Positions 49,505-58,724 of a stretch of 64,000 bases of DNA are shown here, one piece after another. The stretch comes from Acidobacteriota bacterium (GTDB lineage: Bacteria; Acidobacteriota; Terriglobia; Terriglobales; Acidobacteriaceae). The stretch covers positions 124,001 to 188,000 of the forward strand of contig JAJYVF010000004.1 in assembly GCA_021792135.1 (NCBI GenBank). The letters are read 5' to 3'. How positions within the stretch are numbered: the first letter of the stretch is position 1; every line of letters begins with the position of its first letter. The translations under genes were made by a program, and so were the position numbers. The notes under the pieces were generated by a model. That model saw only the letters and a list, made by a program, of their open reading frames with translations. It had not been told where the DNA came from and did no database searches.

Positions 49505-52015
49505 ATGAAACCCGTACGGCTGGTCCTCACGCCGACTCGCAACCGCCGCCTGAATGAGCTGATCGGGCTGCTGGTGCTGGTTTCCGGCGTCCTCCTTCTT
49601 CTCGCGCTCGTCTCCTTCCGTCCCACCGACCCCTCCTTCGATACCGTCGGCTCCGGCCCGGTGCGTAACTGGATCGGCCCCATTGGCGCGTGGATCGGCG
49701 ACCTGATGCTTCAGGTGGAGGGCATCTCCGCTTTCCTCCTTCCCCTGCTCATCGGCGCCCTCGGCCTGACCTGGATTCGCTCCCGCCCTGCCAGTTCGCC
49801 GCTGGCGAAGCTCATCGGCATGGTCCTCGCCGTCCTCTTCGCCCCAGCCCTCTTCGGTCTGCTGCCGAACCGTCCCCATTTCCTCTATGGCCTGCCCATC
49901 GCCGGACTTACCGGCCGCCTGGTCGCCGACCTGCTCGTTCGCTGGCTCAACTTTCCCGGCGCCTGCATCGTCACCGTCACCCTGGTCATCGCCGCTGCCT
50001 ATCTGTCTACAACCTTCAGCTTCAACACGGCCCGCGAGTGGCTCAGCGTCAAGTTCGCCTTCGTTCTTGCCTGGCGCGATCGCTGGAAGAACTGGCGCCT
50101 CGCCCGTGCCCGCAAGCGCGAGCTGAAAGCCGCCATCAAACAGGACAGGATCCGCGAGAAGGAGATGCAGAAGGCTCGTAAGGCCGCGGAGATAGCCGGC
50201 AAGGCTGAAAAGGCTCCGCCCATCCCCGTCACGTCCTTTGCCGAGGACCGCGACGACCTCCCGCACCGCCATTCGGGTTTTGCCGAAACCGCGGCTCCGG
50301 CTCCGATGACACCCACCCCGGCCCCGCCGCCGGCGCTCTGGGATCAAATGCCCCGCGCCGTCGCCGCCGAACCCATCCCCGAACCGCCGCCGATCCTCGA
50401 AGCCGAGCCGGAGCTGCCCCGCGCCCCCGCAGCCCCGCTCCGTCCCCAGCTGATCGCCCGCCGCGAGGCGCCCCGCGAGCCGGCCATCGGTGAACGTGCC
50501 GACACCGACGCCCGCGCCGTCACCGTCATTTCGAAATCCGTCACCGGATTCCGCCTGCCGCCCAGCACCCTCCTGCATCGCAGCGACGATCCCTCACCGG
50601 TCAAAGAAGACGAGTTGCGCGCCTCCGCCCAGGTCCTCGTCGAGAAATGCGCCGAATTCGATGTCCTCGGCCAGGTGGTCCAGATTAACCCCGGCCCCGT
50701 CGTCACCACCTTCGAATTCCGCCCCGAAGCCGGCATCAAGTACAGCCGCGTCACCGGCCTGGCGGAAGATCTCTGCCTCGCCACCCGCGCCGAATCCATC
50801 CTCATCGAGCGCATGGCCGGCAAAAGCACGGTGGGCATCCAGGTGCCGAACCATCAACGCGAGACCATCTGGCTCCGCGACGTGATCGAGTCGGAGAGCT
50901 TTGCCGCCTCGAAGAGCAAACTCAGCCTGGCCATGGGCAAGGACATCAACGGCCGCATCGTCGTCGCCGATCTGGCCACCATGCCCCACGTCCTCATCGC
51001 GGGCTCGACGGGCAGCGGCAAATCGGTGGCGATCAACGCCATGATCATGTCGGTGCTCTATAAGTCCACACCGGAGCAGGTGCGGCTCATTCTTGTCGAT
51101 CCCAAACGCGTCGAGCTGGGCATGTACGAGGGAATCCCGCACCTCTTCACGCCCATCATTGCCGAGCCCAAGCTCGCCGCCAATGCCCTCCGCAACGCTG
51201 TCCGCGAAATGGAGCGCCGCCTCAAGCTCCTGGCCTCGCGCTCGGTGCGCAACATCGACCAGTACAACCGCCTCTTCGACGGCCAAACGCCGAATCTCTT
51301 CGAGGACACCCCCGACGAGCAGCCGCTGCCCTACATCATCATCATCATCGACGAGCTGGCCGACCTGATGATGCTGGACAAGGCCAACGTCGAGGAGTCC
51401 ATCACCCGGCTTGCACAGATGGCCCGCGCCGTCGGCATCCATCTCGTTCTTGCCACCCAGCGCCCCTCGGTCGACGTCATCACCGGACTCATCAAGGCCA
51501 ACGTCCCCACCCGCATCTCCTTCCGCCTCGCCACCAAGGTCGACTCCCGCACCATCCTCGACTCGAACGGCGCCGAGGCTCTGCTCGGCCGCGGCGACAT
51601 GCTCTTCCTGCCGCCCGGAACCTCGCGCCTGCAGCGCGTCCACGCCCCCTTTGTTACCGAAAAAGAGATCGCCGCCGTTACCGATTTCTGGAAGAAGCAG
51701 GGTGAGGCCGAATACGTCCAGGGCTTCCTCGATGCTCCCAAAGAAGCAGGGAACAGCGACTCCGGAGCCGGTACGGACGAAGGTGACGATGCCAGCGACG
51801 ACCTCTTCGAAGATGCTGTGCGCCTGGTTCTCGAATTCGGCAAGGCTTCTACCTCGCTCCTCCAGCGCCGCCTCCGTATCGGCTACGGCCGCGCCGCGCA
51901 TCTCATCGACATGATGGAGCGGGATGGGATCGTGGGTCCGGCCGAGGGCTCCAAACCTCGCGAGATCCTCAAGCCGCCTGACTGGCTCAACGAGGTCGAA
52001 TCGACCATGCGATAG
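49505..52015 (+). CDS. ftsK: FtsK/SpoIIIE DNA translocase
   Basis: Pumps chromosomal DNA at the division septum and promotes dimer resolution. The 836-residue protein from ATG 49505 has four or five N-terminal transmembrane helices (to about residue 190) and a charged and Pro/Ala-rich linker (about 195-340). The RecA-like motor has Walker A GSTGSGKS at 500-507 and a Walker B region with IIIIIDELADLMM. A C-terminal gamma winged helix (VLEFGKASTSLLQRRLRIGYGRA) reads KOPS-type polarity signals. The start is uncertain because no clear ribosome site is seen; another in-frame ATG is at 49439. Confidence 0.93.
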   Translation: MKPVRLVLTPTRNRRLNELIGLLVLVSGVLLLLALVSFRPTDPSFDTVGSGPVRNWIGPIGAWIGDLMLQVEGISAFLLPLLIGALGLTWIRSRPASSPLAKLIGMVLAVLFAPALFGLLPNRPHFLYGLPIAGLTGRLVADLLVRWLNFPGACIVTVTLVIAAAYLSTTFSFNTAREWLSVKFAFVLAWRDRWKNWRLARARKRELKAAIKQDRIREKEMQKARKAAEIAGKAEKAPPIPVTSFAEDRDDLPHRHSGFAETAAPAPMTPTPAPPPALWDQMPRAVAAEPIPEPPPILEAEPELPRAPAAPLRPQLIARREAPREPAIGERADTDARAVTVISKSVTGFRLPPSTLLHRSDDPSPVKEDELRASAQVLVEKCAEFDVLGQVVQINPGPVVTTFEFRPEAGIKYSRVTGLAEDLCLATRAESILIERMAGKSTVGIQVPNHQRETIWLRDVIESESFAASKSKLSLAMGKDINGRIVVADLATMPHVLIAGSTGSGKSVAINAMIMSVLYKSTPEQVRLILVDPKRVELGMYEGIPHLFTPIIAEPKLAANALRNAVREMERRLKLLASRSVRNIDQYNRLFDGQTPNLFEDTPDEQPLPYIIIIIDELADLMMLDKANVEESITRLAQMARAVGIHLVLATQRPSVDVITGLIKANVPTRISFRLATKVDSRTILDSNGAEALLGRGDMLFLPPGTSRLQRVHAPFVTEKEIAAVTDFWKKQGEAEYVQGFLDAPKEAGNSDSGAGTDEGDDASDDLFEDAVRLVLEFGKASTSLLQRRLRIGYGRAAHLIDMMERDGIVGPAEGSKPREILKPPDWLNEVESTMR

Positions 52016-52102
52016 CCCGTTGGCTCAGGTCGCTTTGGCGATATCGAAACTCCGGCCAACTTCCTCCGCCCTTTGGTGTCGATAGAGGAGGTGGAGGAAT
52101 TT

Positions 52103-52462
52103 ATGAAGGAGGCCTGGGTACGCTGCGCTCACATCCTGGCACTGCTTTGGGCCCTGTTCTGGATGTTCTTCTTCATCGCCGAGTCGGCGGTCTGGCAGAC
52201 GCCACTGGCTTTCGCTCTGCCCTGGATGGGCCTCGGCCTGATCCTCGTCATCGTCGCCCTGATTCCTCGCCAGTCGGAAGGCATCGGAGGGCTGCTGCTG
52301 ATGGCTGCCGGTCTTCTGGGTGGCCTTGCTTACGCCCTTGCGTCCCCGCTGGAGCTGCCGCTGGCCAGCCGTATGCTCACCACCCTTGTTTTCGGCGTTC
52401 CTCCCATTGCCGCGGGAATCCTCTTCCTGATGCACAGCCGCACAAGGCCAGCCAGCGTCTGA
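52103..52462 (+). CDS. Small four-helix membrane protein
   Basis: 119 residues starting at ATG 52103, chosen for the GGAGGAATTT site upstream; a GTG 30 bases earlier is in frame but lacks one. Four hydrophobic helices are evident (WALFWMFFFIAE, PWMGLGLILVIVALI, GLLLMAAGLLGGLAYAL and LVFGVPPIAAGILFLM). Acidobacterial genomes contain similar small proteins of unknown role. It follows ftsK by about 90 bases on the same strand. Confidence 0.65.
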   Translation: MKEAWVRCAHILALLWALFWMFFFIAESAVWQTPLAFALPWMGLGLILVIVALIPRQSEGIGGLLLMAAGLLGGLAYALASPLELPLASRMLTTLVFGVPPIAAGILFLMHSRTRPASV

Positions 52463-52709
52463 GGCGGTCGCGCCAGCGCAGCTCCTTCCGGACCCGGGAG
52501 TCTCCTGCCGCAATTCGCCCGGTTTTCGTGTCCTCACGCGCATCTGCATCATCACGCTGCCCCCCTGCCCTCCTTTCTTACCCGCTGTGCATTCTCCCGC
52601 CGATCGCCTCAGAACGACCTGGTCCCATTGAACGCGACGTTACCCCTCGACCACTGCCGGGTACCGGTTTTGATATAACGAAGAAAACCATGTCTGTACG
52701 GAGCCGCCA

Positions 52710-53141
52710 TTGCAATTTCGACGGATACTTACCCTGCTTACGCGTGGGCTTGCTGCGGCCGCGCTGCTTTCTCTTCTTTCTTCGCCGGTGCTTCGCGCCC
52801 AGCACACCATCCCTGACCCGGCACAGGACTCTCACATTGTCACGCCGGGCGACCTGCAGCGGCAGCTTCAGTCCTCAGCGGCCGATCGCCAGAGCAACAT
52901 CGACTCGCTGACGCAGTTCCTCTCGAGCCCCATGGCGAAGCACGCCATGAAGTCCGCGCACATCGATCCTGCTCAGGTAAAAACCGCTATTCCGACCCTG
53001 TCGGACGCGGAACTGGCCAGCCTTTCCCAGCGCGCCGCCCGCGCCCAGCATGACTTCGCCGCCGGCTATATCAGCGACAACACGCTTCTGCTCATCATCC
53101 TCGTCCTGGTCGCCGTCATCCTCATCGCGGTCATCCGGTGA
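52710..53141 (+). CDS. PA2779-like small exported membrane protein
   Basis: 143 residues from TTG 52710, with CGGAG seven bases upstream. A signal peptide (about 10-30, ending in RAQ) precedes a helical domain with DSLTQFLSSPMAKHAM and VKTAIPTLSDAELASL, and a C-terminal membrane helix (LLLIILVLVAVILIAVI). This is the layout of the PA2779 family, usually next to a PA2778-type cysteine-peptidase-like gene, which is not present here. The 247-base gap before it shows no gene; GATATAAC at 52672-52679 could be a -10 element. Confidence 0.6.
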   Translation: MQFRRILTLLTRGLAAAALLSLLSSPVLRAQHTIPDPAQDSHIVTPGDLQRQLQSSAADRQSNIDSLTQFLSSPMAKHAMKSAHIDPAQVKTAIPTLSDAELASLSQRAARAQHDFAAGYISDNTLLLIILVLVAVILIAVIR

Positions 53142-53178
53142 TCGCAGCCCGCCGGGCCTCGCAGAACCCGCGGGGCTC

Positions 53179-54531
53179 TCAGGCTCCTCCCGAACGTCCC
53201 GCGGCGCTGCGCAGGTTCAGCCAGTCTTTCTGGTAGACAAAGCTCACCGTCAGCAGCAGCGCCCCCAGGCCGAGAAAACTGAGCACCCGGAAGCCCTCGC
53301 TCAGCGTTCGCATGTCCACCAGAAAGACTTTCCCGATGCTCGCGCACAGCAGCAGCAGTCCCTGCCAGCGCAGCGCCGCTGCGCGCCGCCAGAAGCCCGC
53401 CGTCAGCAGCAGCGCCCCGAAGACCATGAACCAGGCTGAGTAGCAGATCTCGGCGTGGATGTCCCGGTCTGCCGCCGTGGAACCCAGCCAATAGCTGTAG
53501 ATTCCCAGCGTCACGCTGGCCAGGACAAAGCAGTTTGCCGTCGCCAGGTGCAGTCCCCCAATTCGCCTCGGCCGCGCCAGAAGATAGTAGAGCCCGCCCA
53601 GCGACAGGCAGGCCCACCCCCGGGTCCCCGTCTCGAACAGAAAGATCGCCGCCACAAATGCGAACATCGCATTCAGAATCGCCACTGTCAGCGCGATCCG
53701 CGAGAGCCGCGCCTCTCCCTCGGCCGCCACTCCGCCCCGTGCTATATAGGGCACTGCCACGAACAGCAGCACGATGAGGATTCCGAACACCAGCGTCAGC
53801 CCAAACTGCGCGTCGGTGTAATACACCGCGTACCAGCCCACGCCGTACGCCGCCGTTGCCAGAAAGGCCCCCATCGCCAGCCGAGGCCAGGGCCGAGCGG
53901 CCATGGAGGCCAGCGCCGCCGCATCCAGCATCAGCAGATAGCTGAAGAGCGTCCCCTCATGGTTGTGGCCATCGCTCAGCAGCAGCGGTGTCAGATATCC
54001 GCCGATTGCCGCGTAGAACGCCAGCAGTTCCGAGGCCCGCATCCACGCCAGAACCCCGATCCCCGCGGTCACGATGACCATCGCCACCGCCGCCACCGGC
54101 AGCGGGAAGAGCTGGAAGAGCGACCACCCGGCCCAGAGCGACAGATACAGCAGCCCGGCTCCGACGGCATTCAGCGAGTACGAAAATGCGTCGTAACCGT
54201 GCCGGCGAAACCGCTCCGACCAGGCTAACAACCCCAGCCCCGCCGCAATGCCCGCCGTCACCTTGCCCGCAGCGCCCAGCCAGCGGTTATCGAAGGCAAT
54301 CTTCAGGAACCAGGCCACGCCGATGAGCACCGCAACAATGCCAACCCGGTTGAAAAGCCGCGAACCGATTCGAGCCTCCAGGCTCTCGCCCGGTCCGGCT
54401 GCTGCCGCCTGGGCCACCAGTTCGGGCAGCGGTTTTGCCTGCTCCTGAGCCTGAGCCCGTGCCTCCAGCCGCGCGACGCGCCGCTTCAGTTCGGCAATTT
54501 CCTGCCGGATCTCATCCTGACCCGCATCCAC
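53179..54531 (-). CDS. DUF2339 multi-pass membrane protein
   Basis: 450 residues: an N-terminal coiled coil (about 6-35), then LEARIGSRLFNRVGIVAVLIG, the typical opening of DUF2339 proteins, and about a dozen hydrophobic helices to the C terminus. Members are widespread in envelope-related contexts, and the function is unknown. It lies divergent from the REC-Hpt gene, with a 100-base shared upstream region. Convergent with the PA2779-like gene. Confidence 0.8.
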   Translation of the reverse strand: MDAGQDEIRQEIAELKRRVARLEARAQAQEQAKPLPELVAQAAAAGPGESLEARIGSRLFNRVGIVAVLIGVAWFLKIAFDNRWLGAAGKVTAGIAAGLGLLAWSERFRRHGYDAFSYSLNAVGAGLLYLSLWAGWSLFQLFPLPVAAVAMVIVTAGIGVLAWMRASELLAFYAAIGGYLTPLLLSDGHNHEGTLFSYLLMLDAAALASMAARPWPRLAMGAFLATAAYGVGWYAVYYTDAQFGLTLVFGILIVLLFVAVPYIARGGVAAEGEARLSRIALTVAILNAMFAFVAAIFLFETGTRGWACLSLGGLYYLLARPRRIGGLHLATANCFVLASVTLGIYSYWLGSTAADRDIHAEICYSAWFMVFGALLLTAGFWRRAAALRWQGLLLLCASIGKVFLVDMRTLSEGFRVLSFLGLGALLLTVSFVYQKDWLNLRSAAGRSGGA

Positions 54532-54632
54532 CCCCTCACTTTAGTGCATTTTTTCGACTGCGCGAGGAGAAACACCGCATTGAAGCTGCGGCGCCGCGAG
54601 AGGAGCTTCCGCTGGCATCCCCCAAAGGTTCT

Positions 54633-55409
54633 ATGGGTCATTTGTTCCCGGTCTGTGTAAAATGTGCCGGAGTGGCCTCCCTCCCTCAACCCACGCCGCG
54701 CCTCGTCCTTGTCGTCGACGATGATCCTGTCAGCCTCGCCATCGCCGCGCTCCTGCTGGAGTCGGAAGGCTGCGACGTCCTTCAGGCGGAAAGCGGTGAA
54801 GAGGCCGTCGAACTCCTGGCCGCACTCAATCACAAGTCGGAACTGCCGCACTCTATTCTCACGGATCTCCGCATGCCCGGCCTTTCGGGCACCGAACTGG
54901 CGCAGCGCCTGCGTCGGGCCACTCCGCAGGCCCTTCTGCTGGCGATGAGCGCCAGCCCGCCTCCCGCGGTGGAGGGCTTCGACGGCGTAATTAAAAAGCC
55001 CCTCACTCCGGAGGCTCTGGCCACCGTCATGGCTCCCCGCCACATGGCTCCGTGCTCCGAGGCCGCCGCGCCCTACAGCCACTCCGACGACCTGCTGGAC
55101 AGCAAGGTCTTCGACCGGCTTCGCCGTGCCATCTCCCCCGCCGCCCTCGAGGAGGTCGTCGCAACCTTCTTTCACGACACCCGCACTCGGATTGCCGCCA
55201 TGCGCGCTGCGGATCCTGACACCCGCCGCCGCGAAGCCCACACCGTGAAGGGCGGAGCTGCTATGATCGGCGCCCTTCGGATTTCTCTCATCGCCGCCGC
55301 TGTCGAATCAGGTATTGACGACACAGAGGCGTGTTCGCGCAAACTCGATGAGATGGAAGCTTATTGCCATCGCACCGAGATCACTCTTAAGCAGAGGCTC
55401 GAAACATGA
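54633..55409 (+). CDS. Receiver-Hpt fusion phosphorelay protein
   Basis: 258 residues from ATG 54633 (AAAGG upstream). The receiver domain (about 22-135) has the acidic pocket DDD at 29-31, phospho-acceptor D78 in LTDLRMPG and a Lys in IKKPL. A linker and an Hpt domain follow, with H203 in EAHTVKGGAAMIG. It can therefore pass phosphate from D78 to H203 or receive it from a partner. GTG 54672 is an alternative start: TGTGTAAAAT just before it looks like an extended -10 that would give a nearly leaderless message. Its stop overlaps the NarL-type gene (ATGA). No kinase is adjacent. Confidence 0.83.
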   Translation: MGHLFPVCVKCAGVASLPQPTPRLVLVVDDDPVSLAIAALLLESEGCDVLQAESGEEAVELLAALNHKSELPHSILTDLRMPGLSGTELAQRLRRATPQALLLAMSASPPPAVEGFDGVIKKPLTPEALATVMAPRHMAPCSEAAAPYSHSDDLLDSKVFDRLRRAISPAALEEVVATFFHDTRTRIAAMRAADPDTRRREAHTVKGGAAMIGALRISLIAAAVESGIDDTEACSRKLDEMEAYCHRTEITLKQRLET

Positions 55410-56134
55410 CCACTCCCACCCGGCCAGTTCGCATCCCCTCTCCCACGAGAGTCGCCGCCCCGAGACCCGCCGCGGCCCCGATTCGCATCCTCCTCGCCGA
55501 CGATCACCCCGTTATCCGGATCGGTGTCCGCAACATGCTCCAGGCCGAGGAGGGCTTTGAAGTTGTCGGTGAATGTGCCGACGGCGACGAGGCCATCACC
55601 CAAACCCTCGAGCTGCTTCCGGATATCCTTCTGCTCGACCTGTACATGCCGCGCCTGCCCGGCCTCGAGGCCATGCGGGCGATCATGAGCGGCTCACCCA
55701 CGGTCAAGATCATTCTGCTCACCAGCACCATCAGCACGCAGCAGATCATCGAGGCCCTGCAGATCGGCGCTCGCGGCATCATCCTCAAGGACGCCCTTGG
55801 CGATCACGTGACCACCGCCATCCGCACCGTCTCCGGCGGCGATTACTGGATCGGCGGCCGCCGCGTCGTCAACCTCGTCGGCGCTCTCCACGAACTGATG
55901 CAGAAGGCCGCCACGCCCGACCGCAAGACCTTCGGCCTCACGCCGCGCGAGATGGAGGTCGTCGGCTGCATCGTCGAAGGCTGCTCCAACCGCGACATTG
56001 CGAAGCAGTTCAGCCTCAGCGAGGAAACCGTGAAGCGCCACCTGTCGAACATCTTCGACAAGACCGGCGTTTCCACCCGGCTGGAACTCGCCATGTTCGC
56101 CATCGCTCACCACCTCGTCGCCACCGAGCACTGA
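55406..56134 (+). CDS. NarL/FixJ-type response regulator
   Basis: 242-residue transcription factor: a Pro/Ala-rich N-terminal tail of about 25 residues, a receiver domain with D32-D33, phospho-acceptor D78 in LLLDLYMP and the Lys of ILKDA, then a LuxR-type HTH (about 172-232) with LTPREMEVVGCIVEGCSN and SEETVKRHLSNIFDKTGV. Start overlaps the REC-Hpt stop, so the two are made together and probably form a relay Hpt-to-receiver. Targets unknown. A strong inverted repeat follows its stop. Confidence 0.88.
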   Translation: MTTPTRPVRIPSPTRVAAPRPAAAPIRILLADDHPVIRIGVRNMLQAEEGFEVVGECADGDEAITQTLELLPDILLLDLYMPRLPGLEAMRAIMSGSPTVKIILLTSTISTQQIIEALQIGARGIILKDALGDHVTTAIRTVSGGDYWIGGRRVVNLVGALHELMQKAATPDRKTFGLTPREMEVVGCIVEGCSNRDIAKQFSLSEETVKRHLSNIFDKTGVSTRLELAMFAIAHHLVATEH

Positions 56135-56149
56135 GCGGGCAAAAATCGA

Positions 56150-56178
56150 AGAGGCTGGAATCCGGAACTCCAGCCTCT
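56150..56178. terminator. Bidirectional stem-loop terminator
   Basis: AGAGGCTGGA at 56150-56159 is perfectly complementary to TCCAGCCTCT at 56169-56178, giving a 10-bp stem with a 9-base loop. It lies between the convergent NarL-type and kinase genes; the A-rich CAAAAA at 56140-56145 would be a U-tract for the leftward transcript. Confidence 0.7.
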
Positions 56179-56221
56179 CGTCATCGCGTCATCGCGGCGC
56201 TGCTCCCCGGCTGCGCCGGCG

Positions 56222-58663
56222 CTACGTTTCGGGTGCGGCCAGCAGCCGCTTCCAGGTCCGCTGGTTGCGCCGGAAGCTCTTCTTCAGATCCTCGAGGATG
56301 CGCTCGAAATCCGCGTGGCCGTGCAGCCGGTTCCACGCGGGATTCTTCGAAAACCACGGATAGTTCTCGTTGCCCAGATAAATGGCCCGGCGCAGCCAGT
56401 GCAGAGCTTCGCTTTCATCCCCGTCCACGGCGAAGTATGTTGCCAGCCGGTAGGCCATTTCGCTGTCCGCCTCGGCCGCGGCCATCGACTCCTCGGTGAT
56501 CAGCGACGCCGCCCGCTCGCGGTCGCCCATCTGCACGTAGCACATGGCCAGTGTCGGTACCGCGATCCGCATCGAGCTGTCGTCGCGGATGACCGTCTCG
56601 AGGATATCGACGGCCTGGTTCAGATCGCCCTGGCGCATGCGCTGGTATGCCAGCGAAGTGCGCAGCAGCGGATAATTCGGCTCCAGCGTCAGCCCCTTCT
56701 GCAGCTCCTCTTCTGCGAGTTCGAGCTGATTCTGGTACTGGTAGACCCGGGCACGGTGGTTGTAGATCACCGCGGCATTCGCAGGATTGAGCGTGAGCGA
56801 GCGATGGAACTGATCGAGCGCCTCCTCGTACATGCCGTCGATGCGCAGCGTGATGCCGGCGACCAGGTGCACGTTCCAGTCGTTGGCTGCGGTGTGCAGC
56901 AGATGTTCGATGCCGTGGCGCGCGCTCTCCTTTTCTCCGCGGGAGAGCAGCATGTAGACGCGGTACAGATTGGCTTCCACCGATCCAGGGTCCAGTTCCA
57001 GGGCACGATCCAGCGCCCTGCGCGCGGCCATCACGTGCATGTGGCCACCGAAGCCGTGGCGGATGTACTGCAGCTGCGTGATCCCCAGGCCGCTCCAGGC
57101 CGGCGCGAAGGTGCCGTCGCGCTCCACCACCGCTTCGAAAAGCTGCCGCGCCCGCTCCAGATCGGCGCGGCTGCCGGTGCGCTGCATGAATCCCGAAAGC
57201 ATCGCCCGCGCCTGCAGATATTCCTCCGAAAGCTCCTCTCCCAGGTTGGTGTGGCGCAGCCCGCTGCCTTCGGCGGCAGGCCGTAGCTGGCCGATTCCCT
57301 GCAGCGACGCGAAGACCTCGTTGCAGATTTCCGTCTGCACGGCGATCAGGTCGAAGGACGGAACGCTGACCGTGCCGCCGCTGCGCACGCTCTGGCTGTG
57401 AACTTCCAGCAACTGCCAGTTCAGGTCGAAGCCGTCGGCGGAGCGAAGGAAATTGCCCGCCAGCACCCAGCTCACCAGCAGCTTCTGACCGATCTCCAGG
57501 GGGTCCATCCTGGCCAGCGGCAGGTGCATCAGCGTGCTCGATGGACGTACCACCAGCGACGACATGCGCGCAATCCGCGCCGCGATGGCGTCCGCCAGGG
57601 CAAAACCGTACAGCGGCGCCACTTCCGTTGCCCCCAGGTTCTGGAACGGCAGCACCAGGATCGTGTTCTGCGCGACCTTCTCTCCGGAAGGCTCGCGGAA
57701 GCGCTCCGCCAGCATCGAGAGCAGGCCGGTATTGCGCTTCTCCTGCTCGGTGGACGTGGAGGGCGGCAGCACCGCAGCAGCATCGCCGGGAATGATGCCA
57801 GTCTCGATCTGCAGCGCCTTCATGATGGTCTTCAGCGCCTCGCGTACCTCGGCCGCGCTCGCATAGCGATCAGCGGGAGTCTTCCGCAGACAGCGCATAA
57901 TGACCGAGTTCAGCTCGGGGGGAATCTTGTCCAGCGGATCGGGCTCAAGAAACTGAATGGCGCGGATGCTCAGGAACTCGTCGCCGTCCGGACGCGCAAA
58001 AGGATGGCGCCCGCTGGCCAGCTCATAGAGGATCAGCCCCAGGGCCCACAGGTCGCTCTGCACGCTGCTCTGCCCGGTCACGAACTGCTCCGGAGCCATA
58101 TACGCGATAGTTCCGCCTCGCGCCGTATAGGTGGCGGTGGGTGCGCCCGGTTTGCGGTTGGAGGCCTTCGCCGGGTCGAATTCCAGCTCCTCCGGAGGCA
58201 GCCGGCGTGCCAGACCGAAGTCGAGGATCTTCACCAGACCGCCATCGGTGAGCATGACATTTGCCGGCTTCAGGTCGCGATGGAAGATGCCCAGCGAGTG
58301 GGCCGCGCTCAGGCCGTCGGCGATCTGGATGCCGACCGAAAGCTCCAGCTGGAGGCTCGCCGGCCCCCGGGCAATGATCTTGTCCAGCGACTGGCCGGGG
58401 ATGTACTGCATGACGATGAAGGCTTCTTCGCCTTCCTCGCCGACCTCGTAAATGGCGCAGACATTGGGGTGCTCGATGGCGGAGGCCATGCGCGCCTCCC
58501 GCAGCACGGTGGAGCGCATCTGCTCGAGCGAGAGCGCACCGCGCTTGAGCACCTTCAGCACGACCGGGCGCATCAGCTGGGTGTCATTCGCCAGGTACAC
58601 GATACCGCTGCCGCCCGCGCCCAGCTTGCGGACGAGTTCGTAGTGCTTGATAACGCGTGCCAT
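56222..58663 (-). CDS. Ser/Thr protein kinase with TolB-like and TPR domains
   Basis: 813 residues. The kinase domain (about 8-275) has the Gly loop GAGGSG at 15-20, K37, HRDLKPAN with D130, DFG at 148-150 and APEQ, so it should be active. A middle region beginning ILVLPFQNLGATEVAPLYGF resembles the TolB/FlgO-like module seen in adenylate cyclases and acidobacterial kinases. The C-terminal half is TPR-type repeats (for example EEALDQFHRSLTLNPANAAV). No transmembrane segment is evident, so it appears cytoplasmic. ATG 58663 puts the Gly loop at the usual place. Divergent from the AbrB/PIN pair and may share its control region. Confidence 0.9.
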   Translation of the reverse strand: MARVIKHYELVRKLGAGGSGIVYLANDTQLMRPVVLKVLKRGALSLEQMRSTVLREARMASAIEHPNVCAIYEVGEEGEEAFIVMQYIPGQSLDKIIARGPASLQLELSVGIQIADGLSAAHSLGIFHRDLKPANVMLTDGGLVKILDFGLARRLPPEELEFDPAKASNRKPGAPTATYTARGGTIAYMAPEQFVTGQSSVQSDLWALGLILYELASGRHPFARPDGDEFLSIRAIQFLEPDPLDKIPPELNSVIMRCLRKTPADRYASAAEVREALKTIMKALQIETGIIPGDAAAVLPPSTSTEQEKRNTGLLSMLAERFREPSGEKVAQNTILVLPFQNLGATEVAPLYGFALADAIAARIARMSSLVVRPSSTLMHLPLARMDPLEIGQKLLVSWVLAGNFLRSADGFDLNWQLLEVHSQSVRSGGTVSVPSFDLIAVQTEICNEVFASLQGIGQLRPAAEGSGLRHTNLGEELSEEYLQARAMLSGFMQRTGSRADLERARQLFEAVVERDGTFAPAWSGLGITQLQYIRHGFGGHMHVMAARRALDRALELDPGSVEANLYRVYMLLSRGEKESARHGIEHLLHTAANDWNVHLVAGITLRIDGMYEEALDQFHRSLTLNPANAAVIYNHRARVYQYQNQLELAEEELQKGLTLEPNYPLLRTSLAYQRMRQGDLNQAVDILETVIRDDSSMRIAVPTLAMCYVQMGDRERAASLITEESMAAAEADSEMAYRLATYFAVDGDESEALHWLRRAIYLGNENYPWFSKNPAWNRLHGHADFERILEDLKKSFRRNQRTWKRLLAAPET

Positions 58664-58682
58664 GATCCAGTTTACCGGATGA

Positions 58683-58706
58683 AAGTAAAGAATGTTATCT
58701 TTACTT
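58683..58706 (+). promoter_or_regulatory. Likely operator of the AbrB/PIN toxin-antitoxin pair
   Basis: AAGTAAAG at 58683-58690 and CTTTACTT at 58699-58706 form a perfect 8-bp inverted repeat with an 8-base spacer. A third half-site, GGTAAAG, overlaps the ribosome site of the antitoxin gene. The placement between divergent start codons suggests autorepression by the AbrB-type antitoxin. Confidence 0.6.
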
Positions 58707-58724
58707 CTGGAAATGGAGGTAAAG

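Noticed and set aside
52463-52709. Gene or RNA in the 247-base gap before the PA2779-like gene
   Set aside because: No coding frame with a start and no convincing RNA structure was seen; only a possible -10 element near 52672.
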